A stretch of DNA of 46,525 nt from contig JANNAV010000036.1 of NCBI GenBank assembly GCA_031384695.1, positions 1-46,525 on the forward strand, in the 5' to 3' direction. The stretch comes from JANNAV01 sp031384695. Its GTDB lineage: Bacteria > Pseudomonadota > Alphaproteobacteria > Rhodobacterales > Rhodobacteraceae. A program made the translations under genes and the position numbers. Position 1 is the first letter of the stretch, and each line of letters opens with the position of its first letter. Shown here piece by piece: positions 39,536 through 46,525 of the stretch. The notes beneath the pieces are model-generated. The model ran no database searches. It saw nothing but the letters and a program-made list of their open reading frames with translations, and was not told the DNA's origin.

Positions 39536-39954
39536 CAAAGCTGTCGGTTGCCGATTATCCGCTGGCCGAAACGCGGGCGGATCAGATCCGGGGCAAACGC
39601 GGGCTGGCGCTGGGCGATATCACCTTGGCCTCGGTGCTGGCGGGCGAGGTGACGATGGAGGATCTGCAAATCACCCCCCGCGCGCTGCTCGATCAGGCAG
39701 AAATCGCCGCCGATGCCAAGCGTCCGACGCTGGCGCAGAATTTTGCCCGGGCGGCGGAACTGGTGGCGGTGCCGCAGGATCTGATCATGTCGACCTACGA
39801 GTTGCTGCGGCCGGGGCGGGCGCAATCCAAAGACGCGCTGATCGAACGGGCGGCCCTGCTGCGCGAGGGTTACGCCGCCCATGCCATCGCCGATTTCATT
39901 CTGGAGGCGGCGGAGATTTACCAGAAACGCGGCCTTTTCACCTACCGCTTTTAG
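39532..39954 (+). CDS. Diol/glycerol dehydratase small subunit
   Basis: The 140-residue protein matches the PduE/DhaB-type small subunit: VADYPLAE near the start, ITPRALLDQAEIAADAKRP, then NFARAAELVAVPQDLIMSTY and LLRPGR. The family's N-terminal extension of about 30 residues, which helps target the enzyme to microcompartments in enteric bacteria, is missing; the protein begins directly at MTKLSVADYP. The start overlaps the stop of the fused subunit gene by 4 bp and the next gene follows 9 bp on. It should assemble with the fused subunit as the holoenzyme. Confidence 0.94.
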   Translation: MTKLSVADYPLAETRADQIRGKRGLALGDITLASVLAGEVTMEDLQITPRALLDQAEIAADAKRPTLAQNFARAAELVAVPQDLIMSTYELLRPGRAQSKDALIERAALLREGYAAHAIADFILEAAEIYQKRGLFTYRF

Positions 39955-39963
39955 GAGCCGCGC

Positions 39964-40680
39964 ATGAGTTGGAAAACCAGCTTTCGGTCGATCTATTACG
40001 CCACAGCACCCGAGCCGGAAACCCCGGTGCTGAACCCGGCGGAGACGGCGCTTTTGGTGATTGATGTGCAAAACACCTATCTGGAGCGGCCAGACCGCGC
40101 GGGCCTTTCGCCGCAGGATCAGGCGCAATACGATCTGTGGACACCGTTCCACAGCCGGATGCACCAGCAGGTGATCCCGCGCACGGCGGCCCTTCTGGCG
40201 CAGGCGCGCGCGGGGGGGATCGAGTGCATTTTCGCCCGCATCGCCTGCCACACCGACAACGGCCGCGACCGGTCGTTGTCGCAAAAACTGCCGGGGTGGA
40301 ACAATCTGTTGCTGCCAAAACGCGGGCAGCCGTCGCAGATGGTGCCGGAATTGCAGCCCATTGCCGACGAGATCGAGATCACCAAAACCACCGATTCCGC
40401 GCTGACCGGCACCAGCCTGCGGCTGATCCTGCACAATCTGGGTATCAAGACCGTGGTTTGCACCGGGATTTTCACCGATCAATGCGTGTCGTCCACCGTG
40501 CGCAGTCTGGCAGACGAAAGCTTTGCCGTGATCGTTCTGGAAGACCTTTGCGCCGCAGGATCCGAGGCGCTGCACCTTGCCGAATTGCAGATTATCAACA
40601 TGATTTATTGCCATGTGATGCGCAGTGATGAGTTTGCCGAAATCATCGGGCTGCCACCAAGCCCTGAATTAGTCGAATGA
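39964..40680 (+). CDS. Isochorismatase-like cysteine hydrolase
   Basis: This 238-residue protein is of the isochorismatase/nicotinamidase fold. The catalytic triad is visible as Asp34 in LVIDVQN, Lys141 in EITKTTDSA and Cys174 in FTDQCVSSTVR, which fits amidohydrolases rather than true isochorismatases (where Cys is absent). The ATG at 39964 follows AGGAG, nine bases after the dehydratase small subunit, so it belongs to the same operon. It may hydrolyse an amide or carbamoyl group of the substrate or product. A nested inverted repeat follows directly after its stop. Confidence 0.9.
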   Translation: MSWKTSFRSIYYATAPEPETPVLNPAETALLVIDVQNTYLERPDRAGLSPQDQAQYDLWTPFHSRMHQQVIPRTAALLAQARAGGIECIFARIACHTDNGRDRSLSQKLPGWNNLLLPKRGQPSQMVPELQPIADEIEITKTTDSALTGTSLRLILHNLGIKTVVCTGIFTDQCVSSTVRSLADESFAVIVLEDLCAAGSEALHLAELQIINMIYCHVMRSDEFAEIIGLPPSPELVE

Positions 40681-40743
40681 AGGGCTTGGCAACGCCTGCC
40701 CTTTGCCGTTTACTTTCGCACGGGATCACCCGGTTCAAGCCCT
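40681..40743. repeat. Nested inverted repeat between the hydrolase and permease genes
   Basis: AGGGCTTG at 40681-40688 is matched by CAAGCCCT at 40736-40743. Inside it CGGG (40721-40724) and CCCG (40729-40732) can form a small hairpin. The element begins on the base after the hydrolase stop and ends about 50 bp before the permease start. There is no U-tract, so it is more likely an mRNA processing or leader structure than an intrinsic terminator. Confidence 0.5.
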
Positions 40744-40793
40744 GAAAAACAAGGGCGTCCGGGGGAATGGAAAACCATCAGGGATAGGAAAGC

Positions 40794-42326
40794 ATGGCTC
40801 AATCATCACAGACAGGCGCGGTCATTGACGTATCGTCAAAAGCCGGCATTCAAAAGTTGCAGGGCAAGGCCGTCGGCCTGGTCGGCGTGTTGTTTCTGGC
40901 GGTCACCGGGGCGGCACCGATGTCGGCGATGCTGGGCAACGTGCCCTTCGCGGCGGGCTACGGCATCGGCACCTACACCCCGGCGGCCTTTTTGCTTGCC
41001 ACCATCGTGCTGACGGTGTTTTCCGTCGGCTATGCCGCCATGGCATCGCGGGTGTCCTCGGTTGGCGGCTTTTATTCCTTTATCAGCCAAGGGCTTGGCC
41101 GCGAGATCGGGATGTCGGCTGGCTTTACTTCGCTGGCCTGTTATTCGCTGTTCGAAGCATCGCTGACCGGCCTGTTCGCGTTTTTCGGCAATAAGTGGTT
41201 TCTGGACCATCTGGGGATCAACATTCCCTGGGTGGTGCTGGCACTGATCATGATCGCGCTGATCGGGATGCTGTCCTACCGGGATGTCAAACTTTCGGTC
41301 AAGGTGCTGGGAACCGCACTGATCGCCGAGGTTTTGATCCTTGTGATCTTCGTGCTGGGCGTGGCGATGGCCAATTCCGGCACCAGCTATTCGCTTGAAT
41401 CGCTGAACCTTTTCAAGGTCTACACGCCGCTTGCCGCGCAAACGGTGGGCGAGGTGGTTATTCCTGTGGGTGCGGCGGCAGTCGGGGTGTTCATGGCCTT
41501 CTGGTCCTGGGTGGGGTTCGAGATGGCGCCGAACTATGCCGAGGAAAGCCGCGATCCCAAACGCACCATCCCGCAATCGCTGTTGATCTCGGTGATCGGC
41601 TTGGGCGTTTTCTACATCATCGTCAGTTGGAGCGCGGTTTCCGCCTTTCCGACGCAGGCCGATATGGCCGCCAAGGCGTTTTCGGACGGGGTCAACTTCT
41701 TTCTGAGCCCGATCGGCACCTTCGTGGGCGGCTGGGCTTACGAGTTGATGTTCCTGCTGATCCTGACCAGTTCCTTCGCCTGTGGCATGGCGTTTCACAA
41801 CACGGCGGCCCGTTACATGTATTCGCTTGGCCGCGAAGGCGTGCTGCCAAAGTTTGTTTCCGAAACCCATGATCACCACAAAAGCCCGCACAAGGCCTCG
41901 GCGGTGCAGACCGTTCTGGCCGCCCTGTGGGTAATTCTCTACGGTCTGGGTTACGGGTTTGACGATCCTTCGGGGCAGGCCTGGCTTGGGGTTTACACCC
42001 TGTTCGCGGTTCTGGGCACCGGCCTGTTGCTGGTGCTGCAAGCGGTGGTTTCGGTCGCCATCATCCTGTGGTTCCGCAAGAATGGCGGCGGCAACGTGAT
42101 CTCGACGGTGGTGGCACCGGCGATGTCGGTGGTGGTGCAGGTCTGGCTGGTCTACACCCTGATCGCCAATCTTGCGACGCTTGGCGGCACCAACAGTTTT
42201 GCCACCAGCATTCCCTACATCGGGCTGGCCATCATCGTGATCGGTCTGATCTGGGGCGTGGTTCTGCGGGCCGTCAACCCCGCGGGCTATGCCAATATCG
42301 GCCATATGGTGAACGACGACGCCTGA
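40794..42326 (+). CDS. APC-superfamily amino acid/amine permease
   Basis: The 510-residue membrane protein has about twelve hydrophobic segments in the APC arrangement. The first, LVGVLFLAVTGAAPMSAMLG near residues 28-50, carries the unwound-helix signature. Later come GGFYSFISQGLGREIGMSAG and FWSWVGFEMAPNYAEESRDP, a typical APC substrate-site helix, and HNTAARYMYSLGREGVLP. The ATG at 40794 follows ATAGGAAAG. Its substrate is probably an amino acid, amine or amino alcohol, which steers the interpretation of the surrounding dehydratase cluster away from simple glycerol or propanediol. It ends in a clear hairpin before the next SDR gene. Confidence 0.93.
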   Translation: MAQSSQTGAVIDVSSKAGIQKLQGKAVGLVGVLFLAVTGAAPMSAMLGNVPFAAGYGIGTYTPAAFLLATIVLTVFSVGYAAMASRVSSVGGFYSFISQGLGREIGMSAGFTSLACYSLFEASLTGLFAFFGNKWFLDHLGINIPWVVLALIMIALIGMLSYRDVKLSVKVLGTALIAEVLILVIFVLGVAMANSGTSYSLESLNLFKVYTPLAAQTVGEVVIPVGAAAVGVFMAFWSWVGFEMAPNYAEESRDPKRTIPQSLLISVIGLGVFYIIVSWSAVSAFPTQADMAAKAFSDGVNFFLSPIGTFVGGWAYELMFLLILTSSFACGMAFHNTAARYMYSLGREGVLPKFVSETHDHHKSPHKASAVQTVLAALWVILYGLGYGFDDPSGQAWLGVYTLFAVLGTGLLLVLQAVVSVAIILWFRKNGGGNVISTVVAPAMSVVVQVWLVYTLIANLATLGGTNSFATSIPYIGLAIIVIGLIWGVVLRAVNPAGYANIGHMVNDDA

Positions 42327-42347
42327 ACCTTCGGGCCGCAGTCGACA

Positions 42348-42377
42348 GGGCAGCGGGCAACCGCTGCCCCTTCTTTT
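42348..42377 (+). terminator. Intrinsic terminator after the APC permease
   Basis: GGGCAGCGG (42348-42356) pairs perfectly with CCGCTGCCC (42361-42369) around a GCAA tetraloop and is followed by CTTCTTTT. This is the best-formed intrinsic terminator in the window. It lies 18 bp before the start of the downstream SDR gene, so that gene probably depends on read-through or a promoter within the terminator region. Confidence 0.75.
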
Positions 42378-42395
42378 GAAACGAGGGGATGGAAG

Positions 42396-43166
42396 ATGAC
42401 GCAATCGTTGCAAGGCCGGGTGGTGGTAGTGACGGGCGGTTCCAAAGGCATCGGCCGGGGGATCGCACAGGTGTTTGCCGGGGCCGGGGCGAAGGTTGCG
42501 CTGCTGGCGCGGCACGCCGATCAGGCGGCTGCGGCTGCGGTGGCAATCGGGCATGGCGCGATTGGCCTTGCGGCGGATGTGACCTCGGCCGGCAGCCTGA
42601 AAGCCGCCTGTGCCGAGGTGGCCAAACGTCTGGGCGGCATCGACGTGCTTTGCGCCAATGCCGGGATTTTCCCGCAAGCCCGGCTGGAAGATATGACCGA
42701 GGCCGAGTGGGACGAGGTCAGCGACACCAACCTGAAAGGCACGTTTCTGTCGGTGCAGGCCGCCATTCCCTATCTGAAAGCCTCGGATCAGGGGCGAATC
42801 GTGTTGACGTCTTCCATCACCGGCCCGGTGACGGGCTATCCGGGCTGGACCCATTATGGCGCCAGCAAAGCCGGACAACTTGGCTTTATGCGCACCGCCT
42901 GTATCGAGCTTGCGAGGTACGGGATTACGGTGAATGCGGTGCTGCCGGGCAATATCCTGACCGAAGGGATGGATGCGATGGGGCCCGAATATCAGGCCAC
43001 CATGGCCGCCTCGGTGCCGTTGAAACGGCTGGGGACGGTGGCCGAGATCGGCCATGCGGCGCTTTACTTTGCGTCAAAAGAGGCGGGCTATGTGACAGGG
43101 CAAACCATCATCGTCGATGGCGGCCAGATCCTGCCCGAAAGTCTGGAGGCTTTGGCGGGCGCTTGA
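42396..43166 (+). CDS. SDR-family oxidoreductase (FabG-like)
   Basis: The 256-residue classical SDR has the TGGSKGIG cofactor motif at 13-20, CANAG at 86-90, a Ser at 139-140 (LTSS), and Tyr154/Lys158 in HYGASKAG. It ends with YVTGQTIIVDGGQILPE. GAGGGG lies upstream of the ATG at 42396. It converges on the kinase gene with a 10-bp gap. In this context it may oxidise an alcohol group or reduce an aldehyde arising from diol or amino-alcohol breakdown. The coenzyme preference cannot be assigned safely. Confidence 0.93.
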   Translation: MTQSLQGRVVVVTGGSKGIGRGIAQVFAGAGAKVALLARHADQAAAAAVAIGHGAIGLAADVTSAGSLKAACAEVAKRLGGIDVLCANAGIFPQARLEDMTEAEWDEVSDTNLKGTFLSVQAAIPYLKASDQGRIVLTSSITGPVTGYPGWTHYGASKAGQLGFMRTACIELARYGITVNAVLPGNILTEGMDAMGPEYQATMAASVPLKRLGTVAEIGHAALYFASKEAGYVTGQTIIVDGGQILPESLEALAGA

Positions 43167-43176
43167 CGAGGGGCGC

Positions 43177-44187
43177 TTAACCAAAAGCCGAAAGATAGCT
43201 TTCGCACAGGCCAACCGTGCCGTTGGTATAGGGCAACCCCATCGATTTTGCCAGATCGGTCTCGGCATGCGAGCCGATCCATGCCACCAGCAACATCCGG
43301 CGCAGCATCACGAAGGTGGGAATTTCCGCCGCATCCGCCGCCGATAATGCCAGCACGCGGCGGTAACCGGCCTTCCACGCCTCGATCAGATCGGGCACCT
43401 GCGCCGCGTGTTCGTAAAACGAAACCGGGGTGGCCGCGTCATACATGTACCAGCTGAACCCACAGTCATCAAAGTCGATCACTTTGACGGAAGCGTTATC
43501 AATCAGAAGGTTAGCCAACCGCAAATCGCAGTGGATCAGGCCAAAACGCTGCTCCCCCTGCCCGTAAGCCGCAAGCCTGCGCCCGATCAGATCAACGGTG
43601 CGGCCGAACAGAACCGCCGCCTCGCCCTGAACGCCGATACCATCGCGCCAACGGCCCCAATGGGGTGCCGTCTCGCCCAGCGCGGTTTCAAAGTTCCAGG
43701 TGGGCCGGGTGAACCAGCCGGGCCGTGGCCAGAGGCGGGCGTGCTGGTGCATCCGCGCCGTCACCTCGCCCAGCACCTCGAACGGCCGCGCCAGGTTCTC
43801 GCCGATGCCCGGCTCCGCCCCCGTCTCCCACTCCGAAAGCACGATATGGCGCGGGGTTTTCAGCCGCGCATGACCCATGATCTGAATGATCTCGCCGTCG
43901 CGGCCCTGCACCGGTGCTGGCGTGATGACCACCCGGTTGTCGCGCAAATCCTGCAACCATGCCAGTTCCGAGGCGATTGCGGCGCGCGAGTGATAGCCGT
44001 CGCGGTGAATGCGCAAAGCCCAGCGCTGGCCATCCGGCGCCTCGACCGCATAGGTGGCATTTTCGGAAAGGTTGATCAGGCGCAGCTGTAATCCGGGGGG
44101 CAGCGCGTAATTCCGCACCGCCGCAACGGCCAGTTCCAGCAGAACCGGCAACTGGTCATCGAGCGAAAGCTGATCAGAACCGGCCAT
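43177..44187 (-). CDS. Aminoglycoside-phosphotransferase-fold small-molecule kinase
   Basis: The 336-residue kinase has the APH/ChoK-like fold: a nucleotide-binding N-lobe (SENATYAVEA then RWALRIHRDGYH), the catalytic loop LIHCDLRLANLL with Asp221, and the metal-binding VIDFDDCGFSWYMYD with Asp238/Asp240. This resembles kinases for amino alcohols, homoserine or hydroxylysine more than antibiotic-resistance enzymes. It starts at the ATG at 44187, 12 bp after the class III PLP enzyme gene. Pairs of an APH-type kinase and a class III PLP phospho-lyase are known in amino-alcohol breakdown, which suggests O-phosphorylation of an amino alcohol here. The substrate is inferred. Confidence 0.9.
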   Translation of the reverse strand: MAGSDQLSLDDQLPVLLELAVAAVRNYALPPGLQLRLINLSENATYAVEAPDGQRWALRIHRDGYHSRAAIASELAWLQDLRDNRVVITPAPVQGRDGEIIQIMGHARLKTPRHIVLSEWETGAEPGIGENLARPFEVLGEVTARMHQHARLWPRPGWFTRPTWNFETALGETAPHWGRWRDGIGVQGEAAVLFGRTVDLIGRRLAAYGQGEQRFGLIHCDLRLANLLIDNASVKVIDFDDCGFSWYMYDAATPVSFYEHAAQVPDLIEAWKAGYRRVLALSAADAAEIPTFVMLRRMLLVAWIGSHAETDLAKSMGLPYTNGTVGLCESYLSAFG

Positions 44188-44199
44188 CCCGCGCCCCCG

Positions 44200-45477
44200 C
44201 TACGCCGCTTTATCCGCCGCCATCAGGGCACGGGCGCGCGGCATTGCGGCGTCAAAGCGGTCCATGATCTCCTGACACATTGCCTGACTTAGCAGAATAC
44301 CCGGTTTCCATTGCAAAACCCGCTTGTCCAGCGACGAGAATATCGCCCAGACCCCGTGTTCGTAAAGCGCGCGGCTGATGTGGACGGCGCCTTGCGGATG
44401 GGCAAACTCCAGCCCCAGGATAACCCCGCGCTGCCGCACGCCGGTAAAGATATCCCCATGCCGCGCCATCATTTCCGCCATCGCATCGCGGAAAAACCCG
44501 GTCACCGCCTGCACCGAAGCGATGGTTTCGGGCCGTTGCAGCATCTCGATCACCTTATAGGCCACGACACAGCCCAACTCTGCCCCGCCGGTGGTTGAGA
44601 TATGCGCAGCCCCGTCCTCGTTCAGCCATTCTCCCGCGCGGGCGTTCACCAGACAGGCCGAAATCGGGTAAATGCCGCCGGTAAGGCCCTTGGCGGCCAC
44701 CATGATATCGGGTTGAATGTTGTAAGTCTGCCATCCCCACAACTGACCACAGCGCATCATGCCGGTCTGCACCTCGTCGGCGATGTAAAGCGCGCCGTAC
44801 TCCTCGCACAGCGCTTTGCAGGCGGCCAGATAGCCATCCTTCGGCATCGGAAACCCGTAGGTGGCGGGGATCGTCTCCATGATCAGGGCCGCGATATCGC
44901 CGGCTTTCAGCGCGGCTTCCATGGCATCAATATCGTTGAACGGCACCTGCACGAAGGTTTCGGGCTGATCGGACAGAAAGATCTTGCTGAACCGCTCATC
45001 GCCAGTGGCCACCGACAGGCCTCCATGGCCGTGATAGCCTTTGATGATCGACACGATCTTGCGGCGCCCAGTGGCATAGCGCGCCGATTTTATTGCAATA
45101 TCAACGGCCTCAGCACCGCCCGCGCCATAGACCACATATTTCATCCCCGGCGTCGCCTTGATCAGCTGCTCGGACAAGGCCGCGCGGGCAACAGACGGAA
45201 ACCAGTGATTGCCGATATCAAAATGATCCAGCGCGGTTTTCAGCGTCGCCACCAGTTCCGGGTGGCGGTGGCCCAGATTATAGGTGCCGCCGTTCAGATG
45301 CAGGTCGATCAGACGGCGGCCGTCCATGTCATAAAGGCAATAACCCTCGCGCCTGCCGATCACCAGATCAATGCCGGCCTTGTGCCAGAACCGGGTTTTA
45401 TCGGGGTTCCAATAGGCGACCGAGGCATCAAGCACAGCCTGCTTGCTGTCAAATCTGAATGGCCCGTAATCGAACAT
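44200..45477 (-). CDS. Class III PLP-dependent aminotransferase or phospho-lyase
   Basis: The 425-residue fold-type I PLP enzyme belongs to class III (ornithine/GABA aminotransferase group). Clear marks are GRRLIDLHLNGGTYNLGHRHP at 53-72 (here given in part), YGAGGAEAVDIAIKSARYAT at 117-136, YHGHGG at 158-163, IADEVQTGM with Asp234, and the PLP lysine in VAAKGLTGG at Lys263. Relatives are aminotransferases, glutamate-semialdehyde aminomutases and ethanolamine-phosphate or hydroxylysine-phosphate lyases. It is the first gene of a two-gene operon with the kinase and is divergent from the DeoR regulator. I favour action on an aminated or phosphorylated intermediate, but the reaction type is not settled. 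Confidence 0.9.
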   Translation of the reverse strand: MFDYGPFRFDSKQAVLDASVAYWNPDKTRFWHKAGIDLVIGRREGYCLYDMDGRRLIDLHLNGGTYNLGHRHPELVATLKTALDHFDIGNHWFPSVARAALSEQLIKATPGMKYVVYGAGGAEAVDIAIKSARYATGRRKIVSIIKGYHGHGGLSVATGDERFSKIFLSDQPETFVQVPFNDIDAMEAALKAGDIAALIMETIPATYGFPMPKDGYLAACKALCEEYGALYIADEVQTGMMRCGQLWGWQTYNIQPDIMVAAKGLTGGIYPISACLVNARAGEWLNEDGAAHISTTGGAELGCVVAYKVIEMLQRPETIASVQAVTGFFRDAMAEMMARHGDIFTGVRQRGVILGLEFAHPQGAVHISRALYEHGVWAIFSSLDKRVLQWKPGILLSQAMCQEIMDRFDAAMPRARALMAADKAA

Positions 45478-45592
45478 TGCCCTGCCCCTTGACTTTCATT
45501 TGCCCGACATCGAAGATAAGCTGATGCAAGCACGGCCGCGCGCCGCCGTCAACGCAATCCTGCCAAAACGCCGCGAACAACAAGTGAATACG

Positions 45593-46360
45593 ATGCCCCC
45601 GCGCCTTGGCAAAACCGACCGGCAGACCCGCATCGTGGCCGAGTTGCGGGCCAGGCCTTCGCTGCGGGTGAACGCGCTTGCGGCGCGGCTGTTGGTATCC
45701 ACCGAAACCGTGCGCCGCGATCTTGCCGATCTTGACCGGGCCGGGCTGATCAGCCGCACTTACGGCGGGGCTGTCACGCCGGTGAACGAGCCCGGCGTTG
45801 CGGTGCGCGAAACCCTGATGATTGCCGAGCGGCAGCGGATTGCCGAGGCCGCGATGCGGGTGATCAGCCCGCAGGATATTCTGATGATCGGCGGCGGGGC
45901 GACCACGCTGCACTTTGCCCGCAGGCTGGCCGCCGATTTCAACCATCTGACCATCATCACCCACGCTTTCGCGATTGCCACCGCACTGGCCAGCAATTCC
46001 ACCCATAAGGTGCTGATGCTGCCGGGGCAGTATGATGGCCGCGAGGGGCTGATCCACGGGCCCGACACCATCGACGCCTTGCAGCGGTTTCACGCCAGCA
46101 AGGCCATTCTCGGCGCCAGCGGCCTGACGGGCGAAGGCCCGAACGACGCGGGTTTTGGCCCCGGCCTGATTTACGGCGCGATGATGCGGCGGGCGGCACA
46201 GGCCTGCATTCTGGCCGATCACGGCAAATTCGACGTGCCCTCGCTGACGGTTTATGGCGCGTGGTCGGCCGCTGTGACGCTGATCACCGATCAGCGGCCA
46301 ACGGGGCCACTGGCGGCCAGCCTCGCGCTGGCCCGCACCACCGTTTTGTTGCCCGTCTAG
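45593..46360 (+). CDS. DeoR/GlpR-family transcriptional regulator
   Basis: The 255-residue regulator has an N-terminal DeoR helix-turn-helix (about 8-60; RVNALAARLLVSTETVRRDL then GLISRTYGGA) and a C-terminal sugar-phosphate-isomerase-like effector domain (ILMIGGGATTLHFARRLA near 100 and CILADHGKFDV near 205). Members usually sense a phosphorylated metabolite, which fits the kinase gene nearby. I take the ATG at 45593 because it gives the usual family length; the frame stays open back to a TTG at 45500, which would add 31 residues. It is divergent from the PLP enzyme gene. Its stop codon is provided by the left end of the palindromic element. Confidence 0.92.
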   Translation: MPPRLGKTDRQTRIVAELRARPSLRVNALAARLLVSTETVRRDLADLDRAGLISRTYGGAVTPVNEPGVAVRETLMIAERQRIAEAAMRVISPQDILMIGGGATTLHFARRLAADFNHLTIITHAFAIATALASNSTHKVLMLPGQYDGREGLIHGPDTIDALQRFHASKAILGASGLTGEGPNDAGFGPGLIYGAMMRRAAQACILADHGKFDVPSLTVYGAWSAAVTLITDQRPTGPLAASLALARTTVLLPV

Positions 46361-46473
46361 AGCGGATTTCCTTCAATCTGATTCAGATTGAAGGAAGTCC
46401 AGGACAAGATCAGCTTGGGAATGTTGCGTGTTGCGGACAATCGGGTGAACCCGATGGTACGCAACACGCTCTA
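46358..46473. repeat. Nested palindromic intergenic element, 116 bp
   Basis: The element is bounded by an inverted TAGAGCG (46358-46364)/CGCTCTA (46467-46473). Inside are a perfect 14-bp palindrome with a single central base (46368-46396) and a second compound hairpin. In the latter, GCGTGTTGCG (46426-46435) pairs with CGCAACACGC (46460-46469), enclosing ATCGGGT/ACCCGAT (46440-46446 and 46449-46455). The right arm overlaps the outer terminal repeat. I recall TAGAGCGGATTTCC-type palindromes dispersed in Rhodobacteraceae genomes, so this is probably a REP/MITE-like repeat. It also may act as a bidirectional terminator for the two convergent genes. Confidence 0.8.
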
Positions 46474-46525
46474 AATCGTGATGCCGCCATCGACGCAGAT
46501 CGCCTGACCGGTCATGAACACCGAA
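46471..46525 (-). CDS. SDR-family oxidoreductase, C-terminal end (cut by window edge)
   Basis: The last 55 bases encode, on the minus strand, the C-terminus SVFMTGQAICVDGGITI followed by TAG. The MTGQ-x-x-x-VDGG pattern is the standard end of classical short-chain dehydrogenases (compare the ends of the two complete SDRs here). Only 17 residues are visible. The stop codon is formed by the right terminus of the palindromic element. It would be the third SDR of this catabolic cluster. Confidence 0.8.
   Translation of the reverse strand, partial: SVFMTGQAICVDGGITI

Noticed and set aside
39964..40680. True isochorismatase for siderophore synthesis
   Set aside because: It has the amidohydrolase Asp-Lys-Cys triad and no siderophore genes nearby.
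40836..43055. 739-codon minus-strand open frame opposite the APC permease and SDR genes
   Set aside because: Composition is His/Arg/Gln-rich with no motif, and both plus-strand genes are clearly recognised.
43177..44187. Aminoglycoside resistance gene
   Set aside because: The APH fold is present, but the operon partner and surrounding catabolic genes point to a metabolic kinase, and no resistance or mobile context is seen.

Overview
The window looks like a chromosomal segment of an alphaproteobacterium, most likely Rhodobacteraceae/Paracoccaceae. The DNA is GC-rich, it carries an opgC-opgG-opgH glucan cluster like that known in Rhodobacter, a serC-serA operon with a structured leader, and many ATGA stop/start overlaps. 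I see no phage, plasmid, IS, tRNA or rRNA genes. No gene-free stretch exceeds about 250 bases.

Layout. (1) 1-7000 is a carbohydrate island. A divergent IclR regulator plus MsmK/UgpC-type ATPase faces an operon of solute-binding protein, two permeases, a GH4 glycosidase and a sugar-acid dehydratase cut by the window edge. (2) 7001-8207 holds a 14-bp tandem repeat, a small hypothetical gene and the tRNA hydroxylase trhO. (3) 8249-14989 is a tightly overlapped minus-strand set (TPR protein, opgC, opgG, opgH, secreted esterase) for osmoregulated periplasmic glucans. (4) 15148-20447 encodes a ThDP enzyme with a CoA-transferase, then exported YHS and SGNH proteins and a TSUP exporter. (5) 20440-24315 is the serine pathway: serB on the minus strand, serC-serA on the plus strand behind a leader RNA and ending in a hairpin.

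(6) 24329-36357 is the most unusual part. A single 9.9-kb minus-strand gene encodes about 3305 residues made almost wholly of an eight-residue repeat (consensus near A-L-T-T-A-Q-V-A). The octads form higher-order blocks of 17 octads (408 bp) and 10 octads (240 bp), and the 24-bp register is kept wherever I measured it. Divergent from it lies a TPR plus GT41 (OGT/SPINDLY-like) glycosyltransferase. Because almost every octad offers Ser/Thr residues, I propose the pair is a giant repetitive acceptor and its dedicated O-glycosyltransferase. This is inference.

(7) 36364-46525 is a catabolic cluster. It has a B12-dependent diol dehydratase whose large and medium subunits are fused, the small subunit, a cysteine hydrolase, an APC permease, SDR dehydrogenases, an APH-fold small-molecule kinase, a class III PLP enzyme and a DeoR regulator. 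It suggests use of a diol or amino-alcohol in the cytosol without a microcompartment. The window closes with a 116-bp nested palindromic element whose two ends supply the stop codons of two convergent genes.
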